The notes under the pieces: model-generated
Seen by the model: only the letters and a program-made list of their open reading frames with translations
Databases searched by the model: none
What the model was told of the DNA's origin: nothing
Source of the DNA: Lachnospiraceae bacterium
GTDB lineage: Bacteria > Bacillota > Clostridia > Lachnospirales > Lachnospiraceae
DNA: 40,037 bases
Direction of reading: 5' to 3'
Assembly: GCA_020860755.1 (NCBI GenBank)
Contig: JAJBTQ010000028.1
Location: 1-40,037 of the forward strand
Program-made: the position numbers and the translations under genes
Shown here: piece after piece, positions 17,847 to 26,383 of the stretch
Layout of the letters: each line of letters opens with the position of its first letter
Position numbering within the stretch: the first letter of the stretch is position 1

Positions 17847-18740
17847 ATGAGAATAGTTGCAGTTGTCGTTACGTATAACCGAAAAGAATATCTTCTTAAA
17901 AATATTGAAGCGCTTTTGGGACAGGAGGGCGCCGCAACCGATATCCTCATTGTCGATAATGCCAGCACGGACGGCACGCAGGAGGCGGTGGCTTCATACT
18001 GTGAGAAGGGGCAGATCCTCTACTACAATACGGGAGCAAATCTGGGCGGAGCCGGAGGCTTTAACTATGGGATTCGGCGAGCATGGGAGTTGGGATATGA
18101 CGCATTCTGGCTGATGGATGATGATGCCTACCCTTATCCGGATGCCCTCGCAAAGTTCATTCAGGCGCACGAGGATCTCCATGGAGATTATGGATATCTG
18201 GCCGGCATCGTCCTTTGGAGGGATGGCACCGAGTGCCGGATGAACAAGCTGCAGCCGAAGGGAGACGGGACGGATGCGGCCCACCCTTACAGACGAATCG
18301 AATTTTCTACGTTTGTCTCCCTGTTTTTGCCGAGACAGACCGTGGAGGAGTTTGGACTCCCCATAAAGGAATTCTTTATCTGGGGAGACGACATAGAATA
18401 TACCAGACGCGTTACGGCGAAGAAGCCGGCTTATATGGTGCCGGAGAGCAAAACCCTGCATGATACGGCAGATAATGTTGGCTCCAATATTGCCCTTGAT
18501 GACGGACGATTGGACCGATACCGCTTTGCATACCGCAATGAAATGTACACAGCCCGCAAAGAGGGGCTGCGGCGCAGAATTTATCAGCGACTGCGGATCT
18601 GGATGCATATTTGGCGGGTAATCCGGTTTTCGAATGGAAAGAAGCGGGAAAAGATTCGTCTGATCCGGGAGGCTTCCAGAGAAGGGAAGTCATTCCACCC
18701 GGAGATCGAATATGTGACGCCGGTGGGGGAGAACGAGTGA
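17847..18740 (+). CDS. Family 2 glycosyltransferase (rhamnosyl/galactofuranosyl-transferase-like)
   Basis: 297-residue GT-A glycosyltransferase. The N-terminal Rossmann part VVVTYNRKEYLLKNIEALL is followed by LIVDNASTDGT, then LGGAGGFNYGIRRA and the metal-binding Asp cluster in FWLMDDDAYP. Later FFIWGDDIEYTRRV and a conserved His in LHDTADNVG resemble the GlfT2/rhamnosyltransferase-like subgroup. The C-terminus is basic and may touch the membrane. It starts 9 bp after the DUF4422 gene and is likely in the same operon. The exact sugar is not deducible. Confidence 0.9.
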   Translation: MRIVAVVVTYNRKEYLLKNIEALLGQEGAATDILIVDNASTDGTQEAVASYCEKGQILYYNTGANLGGAGGFNYGIRRAWELGYDAFWLMDDDAYPYPDALAKFIQAHEDLHGDYGYLAGIVLWRDGTECRMNKLQPKGDGTDAAHPYRRIEFSTFVSLFLPRQTVEEFGLPIKEFFIWGDDIEYTRRVTAKKPAYMVPESKTLHDTADNVGSNIALDDGRLDRYRFAYRNEMYTARKEGLRRRIYQRLRIWMHIWRVIRFSNGKKREKIRLIREASREGKSFHPEIEYVTPVGENE

Positions 18741-18783
18741 TATTTTTTCATACTGATTTTTAGAAAAGCGGGAGGAAGGCAAC

Positions 18784-20274
18784 GTGAACGAGCGCGACAA
18801 CGATTACAAACATCTGCAGAGAGAGCGGATGATCAGTCTGGCGGATCTGATCGAAGAGATCTGGCGCAAGATCTGGCTGATCATTATTCTGGCAGTAGTC
18901 TTTGCGGTTCTCTGTGCCGGCTACAAATATCTGTCAGACCGATCAAAGGCGGAGGCGGCCGCGAAGGCAACCTCGCAGGCGGCGGGCGATACTTCACTGA
19001 CAGAGGAAGAAATGAGTGAAGTGAACAGTGTATGGAGACTGTATGATCAAGTGTCAGCCGCGGAACAATACATGACCGATTCGATCCGGATGAACATTGA
19101 TCCGTATCACGAAGACCGCGTGACGATGCAGTATGCAATAAAGATGGAAGATGGCGGTCCGTCAGATCTTTTAGAAGTGTTTGAGACCTATGTTGAGGAA
19201 GGTGGACTGGGTAATGATCTGCAGGAATCCTATCCGGATGTCGATGCCATCTATTTAACGGAGCTGGTCTCTGTGGTAGGGGAGGATATTTTGCCCGACA
19301 CTTCCGGCATATCATCTGAAGCAGAGTCGGAGGAGATTGTCCAGACGAATTCCATCTTCAGCGTACAGGTTATAAATGGGGATGAAGATGAAGCCGCCCA
19401 GCTGGCCGATGCGGTGGAACAATGCATGAACTCATATGCCAAAAATTTGGGGAATCAGCTGGGAGCTTTTAGTCTGACCCTGGTAGATCGATCTGCCGCA
19501 CAGGTATATGACAGTACATTAAAGAGTGAGCAGACGTCGGTATTGACGGATCAGATCACGCTTCAGAACCGCATTACTACGCAAACGGAGAATTTTAGTG
19601 ATGAGCAGACCGCGGTGCTGGATAACCTGCTCGCATCCGGAACAGACTCAGAAGATTCGAACAGTGCTGCAGAGGTTCCCGATGACAGTTCAGCGCAGAC
19701 CGAGGCTGCAGCCAAGGTGCATATCAGTGGACGGTATATCCTTTTGGGTGTGGTCATCGGCATCGTGCTTGGGATTATTATAATCATCCTGTACTACCTT
19801 GCCCGCGGAACGTTAAACATTGCCCAGGAGATGCCGGGAGAATTCGGTATTTCCGTGTTCGGGCAGATACATGAGAAAAAAGTGAGGAACCCCCTCGTTC
19901 GGGCATGGCGCAGAGTGGTCTATAAAAAGAAACCGCTTCCGCTCGAGACCGAACGGCAGATCGTTCTCGCGAATCTGAAGACGTTCTGCAAAAAGAATGG
20001 AATAGATCACATCCTGTTGACCGGGACCGGCTGGAATCTGACGGAGAATGAGAGCCTGCAGGAAATTCGAACGGCACTCGCCGAAAATGGGATTGAGGCA
20101 GAGATTGCCGGAGGACTTCCGGATTCGCCGGAGACGCTGGAACTGCTCTTAGCTGCTTCTCCCGTAGTCTTGGTAGAGACTCTGCACAAGTCTTATTACA
20201 GGAATGTTGTGCGTGAGACGGAGCTCTGCGTGGAACAGGGTGTGCAGATGGCAGGGGCGATCGTACTTGAATGA
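18784..20274 (+). CDS. Wzz-like chain-length regulator with degenerate BY-kinase-like C-terminus (second copy)
   Basis: 496 residues. Membrane segments are at about 31-51 and 317-341, with a long acidic, Ser/Ala-rich extracytoplasmic region between. The cytoplasmic tail (about 345-496) again resembles a Wzc/CpsD kinase fold: HILLTGTGWNLTENESLQEI stands where Walker A should be, and PVVLVETLHKSYYRNV and MAGAIVLE match later strands. The catalytic P-loop Lys is missing. It begins with GTG 18784 after GGGAGGAAGG. It is a diverged paralogue of the 12964 protein: same architecture and the same lost ATP site, but a longer outer domain. Probably pairs with one of the two Wzy/Wzx sets. Confidence 0.8.
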   Translation: MNERDNDYKHLQRERMISLADLIEEIWRKIWLIIILAVVFAVLCAGYKYLSDRSKAEAAAKATSQAAGDTSLTEEEMSEVNSVWRLYDQVSAAEQYMTDSIRMNIDPYHEDRVTMQYAIKMEDGGPSDLLEVFETYVEEGGLGNDLQESYPDVDAIYLTELVSVVGEDILPDTSGISSEAESEEIVQTNSIFSVQVINGDEDEAAQLADAVEQCMNSYAKNLGNQLGAFSLTLVDRSAAQVYDSTLKSEQTSVLTDQITLQNRITTQTENFSDEQTAVLDNLLASGTDSEDSNSAAEVPDDSSAQTEAAAKVHISGRYILLGVVIGIVLGIIIIILYYLARGTLNIAQEMPGEFGISVFGQIHEKKVRNPLVRAWRRVVYKKKPLPLETERQIVLANLKTFCKKNGIDHILLTGTGWNLTENESLQEIRTALAENGIEAEIAGGLPDSPETLELLLAASPVVLVETLHKSYYRNVVRETELCVEQGVQMAGAIVLE

Positions 20275-20292
20275 GGAGGAATCCGATTTAAC

Positions 20293-21540
20293 ATGAGTGG
20301 ATTTAACATATGCGTATCCGGGCTCGGATATGTGGGAGCGAGTCTGAGCGTGCTGCTCGCACAGCATAATAAAGTGACGGCGGTGGACGTGCTTGAATCA
20401 AAGGTTCAGAAGATGAATGACCGGATCTCGCCGATCCGGGATGAGTATCTGGAAAAATATCTGGCAGAGAAGGAGCTTGACCTTACCGCTGTGACAGATG
20501 GCGAGAACGCGTATCGCGAGGCTGACTTTGTGGTCGTTGCGGTTCCAACCAATTACGATCCGGACTCAAATCAGTTTGATACCTCTGCCGTGGAGTCTGT
20601 CATCGGACAGGTGACGGCGTGTAATCCGGAGACCATTATAGTCATTAAGAGCACCGTTCCGGTTGGATATACGGAATCGATCCGAAAGCAAACGGGAAGC
20701 CAAAACATTCTGTTTTGTCCGGAGTTCTTAAGAGAATCAAAGGCGCTTTATGACAATCTGTATCCGAGCCGGATCATTGTCGGCACGGATCCGGAGGATG
20801 AGGGATTAATGGAGAAGGCGCACACGTTTGCGGGGCTTTTGCAGGAATGCGCACTGAAGGAGGAAGTGGAGACTCTGTTTATGGGATTTACGGAGGCTGA
20901 AGCGGTCAAGCTGTTCTCCAACACCTACCTGGCGCTGCGGGTGAGCTATTTTAACGAGCTGGATACCTATGCGGAGATGAAGGGACTGGATACGCAGGCG
21001 ATCATTCAGGGGGTTTGTTTAGATCCGCGTATCGGAGATTACTACAACAATCCGAGCTTTGGATACGGCGGCTACTGCCTGCCGAAAGATACCAAACAGC
21101 TTCTGGCAAATTACGCTGATGTGCCTGAGAATCTGATTGATGCTATTGTGGAGAGCAACCGGACACGAAAAGACTTCATTGCGGATCGGGTGCTTCAGAT
21201 CGCCGGGCATTATAACACACAAAACCATGAAAGATACTGGATGGCAAACGAACAGGCTCCTGTGATCGGAGTATATCGGCTGACGATGAAGACCGATTCC
21301 GATAATTTCAGGCAGAGCAGCATCCGTGGTGTAATGAAACGGCTGAAAGCAAAAGGAGCGGAAATGATCATCTATGAGCCGACCTTAAAGGACGGCAGTA
21401 CCTTTTTCGGTTCCAAGGTCGTAAATGATCTGGAGGAATTTAAGCGGCAGAGTCAGGCGATCATCACGAACCGGTATGACAGCTGCTTAGATGACAGTGC
21501 AGATAAAGTATATACAAGGGATCTGTTTCAAAGAGACTAA
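20293..21540 (+). CDS. UDP-glucose 6-dehydrogenase family enzyme
   Basis: 415-residue NAD-dependent nucleotide-sugar dehydrogenase; UDP-glucose to UDP-glucuronate is the likely reaction. The Rossmann start [19 protein letters not shown] is followed by [31 protein letters not shown] and the catalytic block [19 protein letters not shown] with the nucleophile Cys (C262). Length is like streptococcal HasB. The ribosome site AGGAGGA overlaps the stop of the preceding Wzz-like gene. The downstream epimerase would convert the product to UDP-galacturonate, giving the polymer an acidic sugar. Other substrates (UDP-ManNAc, UDP-GlcNAc) are possible but the length and motifs favour UDP-glucose. Confidence 0.9.
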   Translation: MSGFNICVSGLGYVGASLSVLLAQHNKVTAVDVLESKVQKMNDRISPIRDEYLEKYLAEKELDLTAVTDGENAYREADFVVVAVPTNYDPDSNQFDTSAVESVIGQVTACNPETIIVIKSTVPVGYTESIRKQTGSQNILFCPEFLRESKALYDNLYPSRIIVGTDPEDEGLMEKAHTFAGLLQECALKEEVETLFMGFTEAEAVKLFSNTYLALRVSYFNELDTYAEMKGLDTQAIIQGVCLDPRIGDYYNNPSFGYGGYCLPKDTKQLLANYADVPENLIDAIVESNRTRKDFIADRVLQIAGHYNTQNHERYWMANEQAPVIGVYRLTMKTDSDNFRQSSIRGVMKRLKAKGAEMIIYEPTLKDGSTFFGSKVVNDLEEFKRQSQAIITNRYDSCLDDSADKVYTRDLFQRD

Positions 21541-21546
21541 AAGACA

Positions 21547-21579
21547 GGCGCCGTTTTGGAACGGAATACCAAAAGCGCC
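21547..21579 (+). other. Imperfect hairpin between dehydrogenase and epimerase genes
   Basis: GGCGC (21547-21551) pairs with GCGCC (21575-21579) and TTTTGG (21554-21559) with CCAAAA (21569-21574), with a CG bulge and a 9-nt loop. The T-run after it is weak (GTTTTATT), so attenuation or an mRNA-stability role is only a possibility. It covers the alternative TTG start at 21556. Confidence 0.35.
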
Positions 21580-21594
21580 GGGCAGAGTTTTATT

Positions 21595-22647
21595 ATGAGT
21601 AAAGTGACCATAGATGGTAAATGTATATTAGTAACCGGGGCAGCCGGCTTCATAGGAGGCTTTTTAGCGGAGCGTCTCCTGAATGAGTTTGATGAGATCC
21701 GGGTGGTTGGAATTGACAACATGAATGACTACTATGATCCGGCATTAAAGGAGTATCGGCTGGCAAAGCTGACTGCGCATTCAAACTTTCATTTTGTCTG
21801 CGAAGATATTGCAGACAAGAGCCGGATGCTCGCATTGTTTGAGCAGGAGAAGCCCCAGATTGTTGTGAATCTGGCGGCGCAGGCCGGGGTTCGCAATTCG
21901 ATCACGAATCCGGACTCCTATATCAAATCAAATTTGGTCGGATTTTACCATGTGCTGGAGTGCTGTCGGAACTATCCGGTGGACCATTTGGTTTATGCTT
22001 CCAGCAGCTCGGTCTATGGTACCAATGAGAAGGTGCCATACAGTACAGACGATCCGGTGGACAATCCGGTAAGCCTGTACGCGGCGACAAAAAAGAGCGA
22101 TGAATTGTTGGCACACTCCTACAGCAAGCTCTATGATATCCCGATGACGGGGCTCCGTTTCTTTACGGTATACGGCCCTGCCGGCCGGCCGGATATGGCT
22201 TACTTCGGCTTTACAGACAAACTGCGGGCCGGACAGAATATACAGATTTTTAACTACGGGAACTGCAAGCGGGACTTTACCTACATTGATGACATTGTAG
22301 AGGGTGTAGTTCGCGTGATGCAAAAAGCGCCGGGTCGGGAGACAGGGCAGGACGGACTGCCGGTACCGCCGTATGCGCTTTACAATATTGGAAACAACCA
22401 TCCGGAAAATCTTTTGGACTTTGTTGATATTCTGCAGCAGGAACTGGTTCGCGCAGGAGTGCTGCCGGAAGATTACGATTTTGAGGGACATAAAGAACTG
22501 GTGCCGATGCAGCCGGGAGACGTGCCGATAACTTACGCGGATATATCCGGACTGGAGCGGGAATTTGGCTACAGACCGTCTACTACGCTCCGCGACGGGT
22601 TGAGGAAATTTGCGGAGTGGTACCATGACTTTTATCTAGGTGATTGA
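21595..22647 (+). CDS. NAD-dependent nucleotide-sugar epimerase (UDP-glucuronate 4-epimerase-like)
   Basis: 350-residue extended SDR. The NAD-binding motif is VTGAAGFIGGFLAERLL, the catalytic triad is in SSSSVYG and SLYAATKKSDELLAHSY (Tyr-x3-Lys), and the block FFTVYGPAGRPDMAYFGFTD is typical of UDP-glucuronate 4-epimerases of capsule loci. With the preceding dehydrogenase it would supply UDP-galacturonate. ATG 21595 is preferred over TTG 21556, which lies in a hairpin and would add a non-family leader. The ribosome site is weak (GGCAGAG), so translation may be modest or coupled. It ends two bases before the PssD-like start. Confidence 0.88.
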   Translation: MSKVTIDGKCILVTGAAGFIGGFLAERLLNEFDEIRVVGIDNMNDYYDPALKEYRLAKLTAHSNFHFVCEDIADKSRMLALFEQEKPQIVVNLAAQAGVRNSITNPDSYIKSNLVGFYHVLECCRNYPVDHLVYASSSSVYGTNEKVPYSTDDPVDNPVSLYAATKKSDELLAHSYSKLYDIPMTGLRFFTVYGPAGRPDMAYFGFTDKLRAGQNIQIFNYGNCKRDFTYIDDIVEGVVRVMQKAPGRETGQDGLPVPPYALYNIGNNHPENLLDFVDILQQELVRAGVLPEDYDFEGHKELVPMQPGDVPITYADISGLEREFGYRPSTTLRDGLRKFAEWYHDFYLGD

Positions 22648-22649
22648 CG

Positions 22650-23117
22650 ATGGCAAAACATGATAGAAAACCCAGGATCTGCTTTGTATCCTCATCCGGA
22701 GGACACTGGGAGCAACTGCAAAAACTAATGCCGCTTGCGGATAAATATGATGGATTTTTTGTCACGGAACGGACGCAGTATGAAGAGCCGGTGGCGAAGT
22801 ATTTTATGGTTCAAACGGACCTGAAGGATAGCAGGATGTTCATTAAGATGCTGCGCAACAGTTTTCATGCGCTCGGCATTTGGATCAAAGAGCGCCCGGA
22901 CTTTATTATCACAACGGGGACAATGGTGGCATATCCGTTTTACCTCTTGTCCATTGTGTTTCATAAAAAGTTCATCTTTATCGAGACATTCGGCCGTGCA
23001 AACATGCCCACCGAGGCCGGGAAAAGGATGGAAAAGCACTCTGACCTTTTTATCGTACAGTGGGAGTCGCAGAAGAAGTTTTATAAAAAGGCTGTTTACG
23101 GGGGGTGCCTGTATTGA
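22650..23117 (+). CDS. PssD/CpsF-like (Alg14-type) glycosyltransferase subunit
   Basis: 155-residue protein beginning RICFVSSSGGHWEQLQKLMP, the Alg14/PssD signature. A hydrophobic segment around YPFYLLSIVFHKKFIFIETF suggests membrane association. In this family it anchors a partner catalytic subunit (Alg13/PssE) at the membrane, and the two together transfer one sugar to the lipid-linked intermediate. The partner follows immediately and overlaps its end. AGGTGAT at 22638-22644 precedes ATG 22650; a TTG at 22644 is the alternative. Confidence 0.9.
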   Translation: MAKHDRKPRICFVSSSGGHWEQLQKLMPLADKYDGFFVTERTQYEEPVAKYFMVQTDLKDSRMFIKMLRNSFHALGIWIKERPDFIITTGTMVAYPFYLLSIVFHKKFIFIETFGRANMPTEAGKRMEKHSDLFIVQWESQKKFYKKAVYGGCLY

Positions 23118-23611
23118 TCTTTGTCACTGTGGGGTCGCGGAAGTATCCGTTTGACCGCCTGTTCAAAAAATTGGATGAGTTGTATGATGACGGCGTTTTA
23201 ACGGACGATATGTTCGCGCAGATCGGGACATCCGAATACAAGCCCCGTCACGGAGAATACAAGGATTTTATCTCCCCGGAAGAGTTTCAGGAGAAAATAG
23301 CCAAGGCCGATATCGTAGTCAGCCACGGCGCCTCCGGTTCTGTCATGAGTGCTCTTAATATGGGAAAGAAAGTGATCGCTGTCACTCGTCTGGAAAAGTA
23401 TGGGGAGCATGTCAATGACCATCAGATCCAGAGTAATGAGGCTTTTGCCGATAATCACCTGGTACTGATGGCGGATCCGGAACTTACCGATCTGGGTGAA
23501 TGCTTTCAAAAGATCTATGACGGGACGGATGAACTGGTTCCCTGGGAGAATAAAGATCCGATGTCCATTGTTAACATGATTGACGAATTTATTCAGGAGA
23601 ATTGGCAGTAA
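23105..23611 (+). CDS. PssE-like (Alg13-type) glycosyltransferase subunit
   Basis: 168-residue GT28-like C-terminal half. It opens with IFVTVGSRKYPFDRLFKKLD and carries the donor-binding block ADIVVSHGASGSVMSAL followed by KKVIAVTRLEKYGEHVNDHQ, the classic nucleotide-sugar site. It works with the preceding PssD-like protein as a two-subunit transferase. The start is either GTG 23105 or TTG 23114; the latter gives the family-typical MIFVTVG start and has GGGGGTG (23101-23107) ahead of it. The gene overlaps its partner by 13 bp and its TAA shares bases with the next ATG. Confidence 0.9.
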   Translation: MPVLIFVTVGSRKYPFDRLFKKLDELYDDGVLTDDMFAQIGTSEYKPRHGEYKDFISPEEFQEKIAKADIVVSHGASGSVMSALNMGKKVIAVTRLEKYGEHVNDHQIQSNEAFADNHLVLMADPELTDLGECFQKIYDGTDELVPWENKDPMSIVNMIDEFIQENWQ

Positions 23612-24483
23612 TGGGCAGCAGACCGGTTGCCAACAGGGCAAAATATATGCTTCGGTTTCTGCCGGACAAGGCTTATATCAGGCTTTACTATCGGGCAAAG
23701 TTTCACCGCAGATGCGATCTGAAACATCCGGAGACATACAATGAAAAGTTAAATTGGCTGAAGCTTTACGACCACCGGCCCGAGTACTCCCGGATGGTTG
23801 ATAAGTATGAGTCTAAGCAATATGTTGCCGATCTGATCGGGGAGGAGTATATCGTTCCTACACTGGGTGTATGGGATACGTTTGATGAAATTGATTTTGA
23901 TGCGCTTCCGCAGCAGTTTGTATTAAAGTGTACGCATGATTCCGCAGGGCTTGCGATCGTACGGGACAAGGATTCCTTTGATCGTGCTGCCGCACGGGAG
24001 AACCTGACAAAAAGCCTGAAGACAAACTTTTATTATTCGAGCAGGGAATGGCCATACAAAACCGTAAAGCCACGGATTCTTGCCGAACAGTACATGGAAG
24101 ATTCACGATTTGGGGAACTTCGGGATTACAAGTTTTTTTGTTTTGACGGTGAGCCGAAGGTGATGTATGTAGTCTCCGGCAGGTTGGAACATAAGACTAC
24201 ACTGGATTATTTTGATCTGGATTTTCATCATTTGGACATCCGGCAGAACTATCCGAATACCTCAAAAAAGTTGGAACAACCGGAGTCGTTTGAACAGATG
24301 AAACAGCTGGCACATGAATTGTCAAAGGGATACCCGCACATTCGTGTGGATTTCTATGAGGTAAACGGAGCCCCTTATTTCGGTGAGCTTACACTGTATA
24401 CCTTTGGCGGGCTGGAGCCGTTTCATCCGGACCGGTGGGATCGGGTGTTTGGAGACTGGCTTGTCCTGCCGGATAAAAATTAG
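23611..24483 (+). CDS. TupA-like ATP-grasp protein
   Basis: 290-residue protein of the TupA-like ATP-grasp family found in teichuronic-acid and capsule loci. Recognisable blocks are HPETYNEKLNWLKLYDHRPE, the KYESKQYVADLIGEEYIVPT stretch, FVLKCTHDSAGLAIVRDK (ATP-grasp nucleotide loop) and RVDFYEVNGAPYFGELTLY (metal-binding Asp/Glu). TupA was first described from teichuronopeptide synthesis, where it was linked to joining amino acids to uronic acid polymers. With uronate-forming enzymes upstream, amidation of a uronate by an amino acid is an attractive role, but this is inference. ATG 23611 overlaps the previous stop (TAATG); a TTG at 23602 is less likely. Confidence 0.85.
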   Translation: MGSRPVANRAKYMLRFLPDKAYIRLYYRAKFHRRCDLKHPETYNEKLNWLKLYDHRPEYSRMVDKYESKQYVADLIGEEYIVPTLGVWDTFDEIDFDALPQQFVLKCTHDSAGLAIVRDKDSFDRAAARENLTKSLKTNFYYSSREWPYKTVKPRILAEQYMEDSRFGELRDYKFFCFDGEPKVMYVVSGRLEHKTTLDYFDLDFHHLDIRQNYPNTSKKLEQPESFEQMKQLAHELSKGYPHIRVDFYEVNGAPYFGELTLYTFGGLEPFHPDRWDRVFGDWLVLPDKN

Positions 24484-24491
24484 GAGAACGC

Positions 24492-25403
24492 ATGCCGAAT
24501 ATCGGAAGCTTATTAAAATTAATCGATGGCGAAGCGGTTGGGCTGCATACATTGACCGATGAGGAACTGACGGCCGTGCAAAGGACCCTGACCGGCATGC
24601 TTAAAGATCTCTCCATGGTGTGTGATGAACACGGCATCTCCTGGTGCCTTTGCGGGGGATCTGCCCTCGGCTGTGTCAGACACGGGGGATTTATTCCGTG
24701 GGATGACGACATAGATATTTTTATGCTGCGCGCGGATTACGAGAAGTTTAAAGAAATCTTCCCGGAAACGCTTTCGGAGGAATATGAGCTCCGGGATCCG
24801 GGAGAGGACGGCAACCTGTTCCACTACCCGCGATTCTACAAAAAGGGCACGAAGGCCCGGGTGCTTCAGTCGGATGAAAACAGAGGAAACAGCCTGTTTA
24901 TTGACATTTTTCCTCTGGAAAATGCTTATGACAACAGGCTGCGACGCTATCTGCACGGGATTCGTTGCAGTTGGTTTTTATTTGTGGACTCTGATCTGAG
25001 ACTCGCTCGCTGTCGGGATACGATTCTCAAATATGGCGGGGAGAATGAACAGCTTGTAAAAGAGTTAAAAAAGCGGATGAGGTTCGCGAGATTCTTCCGG
25101 TTCCGCTCTCTTGAGGAGTGGCTTCGGCGCAGCGACCGGTGTTTTTCTAAGTGTAAAAATGGCTCTTCCCGATATGTGGTCTGTCCCTGCGGCGCGCTGC
25201 ACTATTTCGGCGAGCTGTATGACAGGGATAAAATGAGTGATCTGATCCGGATGCCGTTTGAGGACACAGAATTTTACATCATGCGGGACTATGATTATTA
25301 CCTGAAAATGAGATACGGGGATGACTATATGACGCCTCCGCCTGAGGGCGGAAGGGAGCGCCATCACTTTATTGAATTTGACCTGGGCAGCGAATGTCGA
25401 TAG
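24492..25403 (+). CDS. LicD-family phosphotransferase (first of three)
   Basis: 303-residue LicD protein. The nucleotidyltransferase-fold motif is at residues 55-76: GGSALGCVRHGGFIPW then DDDIDI, with catalytic Asp residues D71-D73. The later block FIDIFPLENAYDN and the C-terminal YGDDYMTPPPEGGRERHH are usual in the family. LicD proteins move a phospho-group such as phosphocholine or a phospho-polyol from a CDP-activated donor to a surface glycan. AGGAG at 24482-24486 sets the start. The substrate is not known; the nearby cytidylyltransferases are the natural donor-makers. Confidence 0.9.
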   Translation: MPNIGSLLKLIDGEAVGLHTLTDEELTAVQRTLTGMLKDLSMVCDEHGISWCLCGGSALGCVRHGGFIPWDDDIDIFMLRADYEKFKEIFPETLSEEYELRDPGEDGNLFHYPRFYKKGTKARVLQSDENRGNSLFIDIFPLENAYDNRLRRYLHGIRCSWFLFVDSDLRLARCRDTILKYGGENEQLVKELKKRMRFARFFRFRSLEEWLRRSDRCFSKCKNGSSRYVVCPCGALHYFGELYDRDKMSDLIRMPFEDTEFYIMRDYDYYLKMRYGDDYMTPPPEGGRERHHFIEFDLGSECR

Positions 25404-25408
25404 ATTTC

Positions 25409-25437
25409 TTGAAGAATATCCTGGTGCTGTTTATTAT
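25409..25437 (+). promoter_or_regulatory. Promoter for the second LicD unit, CTTGAAGAA type
   Basis: TTGAAG (25409-25414), 17-nt spacer, TATTAT (25432-25437), ending 26 nt before ATG 25464. The -35 is embedded in the palindrome TTCTTGAAGAA. The same CTTGAAGAA core recurs at 32626 and 35127. Confidence 0.6.
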
Positions 25438-25463
25438 ATAGTATTTGAAGGACGCAGATATAC

Positions 25464-26333
25464 ATGATACAGCCTACAACGCAGTTGACAAAAGCAGATT
25501 GCAGGTTTCCCATGACGGTTCAAGAGGGAAAGGAGGTCCAGATCGCGATGCTGGACGCAGTGGCCGCATTCTGCGAACAGAACCATCTGACATATTTTCT
25601 GTCCGGGGGGACACTGCTCGGGGCAATCCGGCATCATGGATTTATTCCGTGGGATGACGATATCGATATTAATATGCCGCGCCCGGACTGTGAGAAGCTG
25701 CTGCAGCTTTCCGGCGGATGGCTGGGGAAATATCGGGTAGCCGGTCCGGATATGGGCGAGTATGCTAATTGTTGTAATTATTTTCGTATCTATGATGATG
25801 ATACAGTTGTGGAAAACTTTAGAGGCGGATTGGGGGAAGATCATCCGGTATACCATCCGATTTTTATTGACATTTTTCCAATTGATGGACTTCCGGAAGA
25901 GAAAGCACAATGCAACCGACACTGGAACAGGATCATTTTTTTGGCTAAAATGCATCGGGTATCGTCTTTGCATTCTTTAAAGGCAAAGACCAGGTCGGCC
26001 TATTTATTCCACGTGGTAGCCTGGATCCCAGCAAAGCTCGTCGGCTACCGTAGATGGGGAAAACGGATTCAAAAGTGTGCCAAAAAATATTCATTTAACG
26101 AGGAGCGATTTGTAGGAGTAGCAACCATTACTCATTATCTGAAGAAAGAGAAGATGGAAAAAGATGCGTGTATGAAGCTCGTCAAAGTGAACTTTGAGGG
26201 GAAACAATATAATGCCCCCGGCAACTATGATTCCTATTTGACGGCACTTTATGGCAATTATATGGAAATGCCTCCGAAAGAGCAACAGAAATCGCATCAT
26301 GATTTTCATCTGTATTGGAGAATAAAGGATTAA
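25464..26333 (+). CDS. LicD-family phosphotransferase (second of three)
   Basis: 289 residues. The LicD core is GGTLLGAIRHHGFIPW then DDDIDI (residues 48-69, Asp residues 64-66), with FIDIFPIDGLP and a C-terminal LYGNYMEMPPKEQQKSHHD block. It is clearly paralogous to the proteins at 24492 and 32703. The second half of the gene looks more A+T-rich than its neighbours by eye. GAAGGA about 11 nt before ATG 25464 serves as ribosome site. It precedes the two cytidylyltransferases, so its donor may be one of their CDP products. Confidence 0.9.
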   Translation: MIQPTTQLTKADCRFPMTVQEGKEVQIAMLDAVAAFCEQNHLTYFLSGGTLLGAIRHHGFIPWDDDIDINMPRPDCEKLLQLSGGWLGKYRVAGPDMGEYANCCNYFRIYDDDTVVENFRGGLGEDHPVYHPIFIDIFPIDGLPEEKAQCNRHWNRIIFLAKMHRVSSLHSLKAKTRSAYLFHVVAWIPAKLVGYRRWGKRIQKCAKKYSFNEERFVGVATITHYLKKEKMEKDACMKLVKVNFEGKQYNAPGNYDSYLTALYGNYMEMPPKEQQKSHHDFHLYWRIKD

Positions 26334-26383
26334 ACTATCTGTGAGGAGCAGACCTGTTTGACAGATATGAAGGAGAGATAAGT

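Noticed and set aside
21928-22626. 232-codon minus-strand frame opposite the epimerase gene
   Set aside because: Shadow of a clear SDR coding frame; no motif or promoter.
26358-26363. Perfect TTGACA before the first IspD-like gene
   Set aside because: No -10 fits at 16-18 bp; that spacing lands on the ribosome site and start codon.
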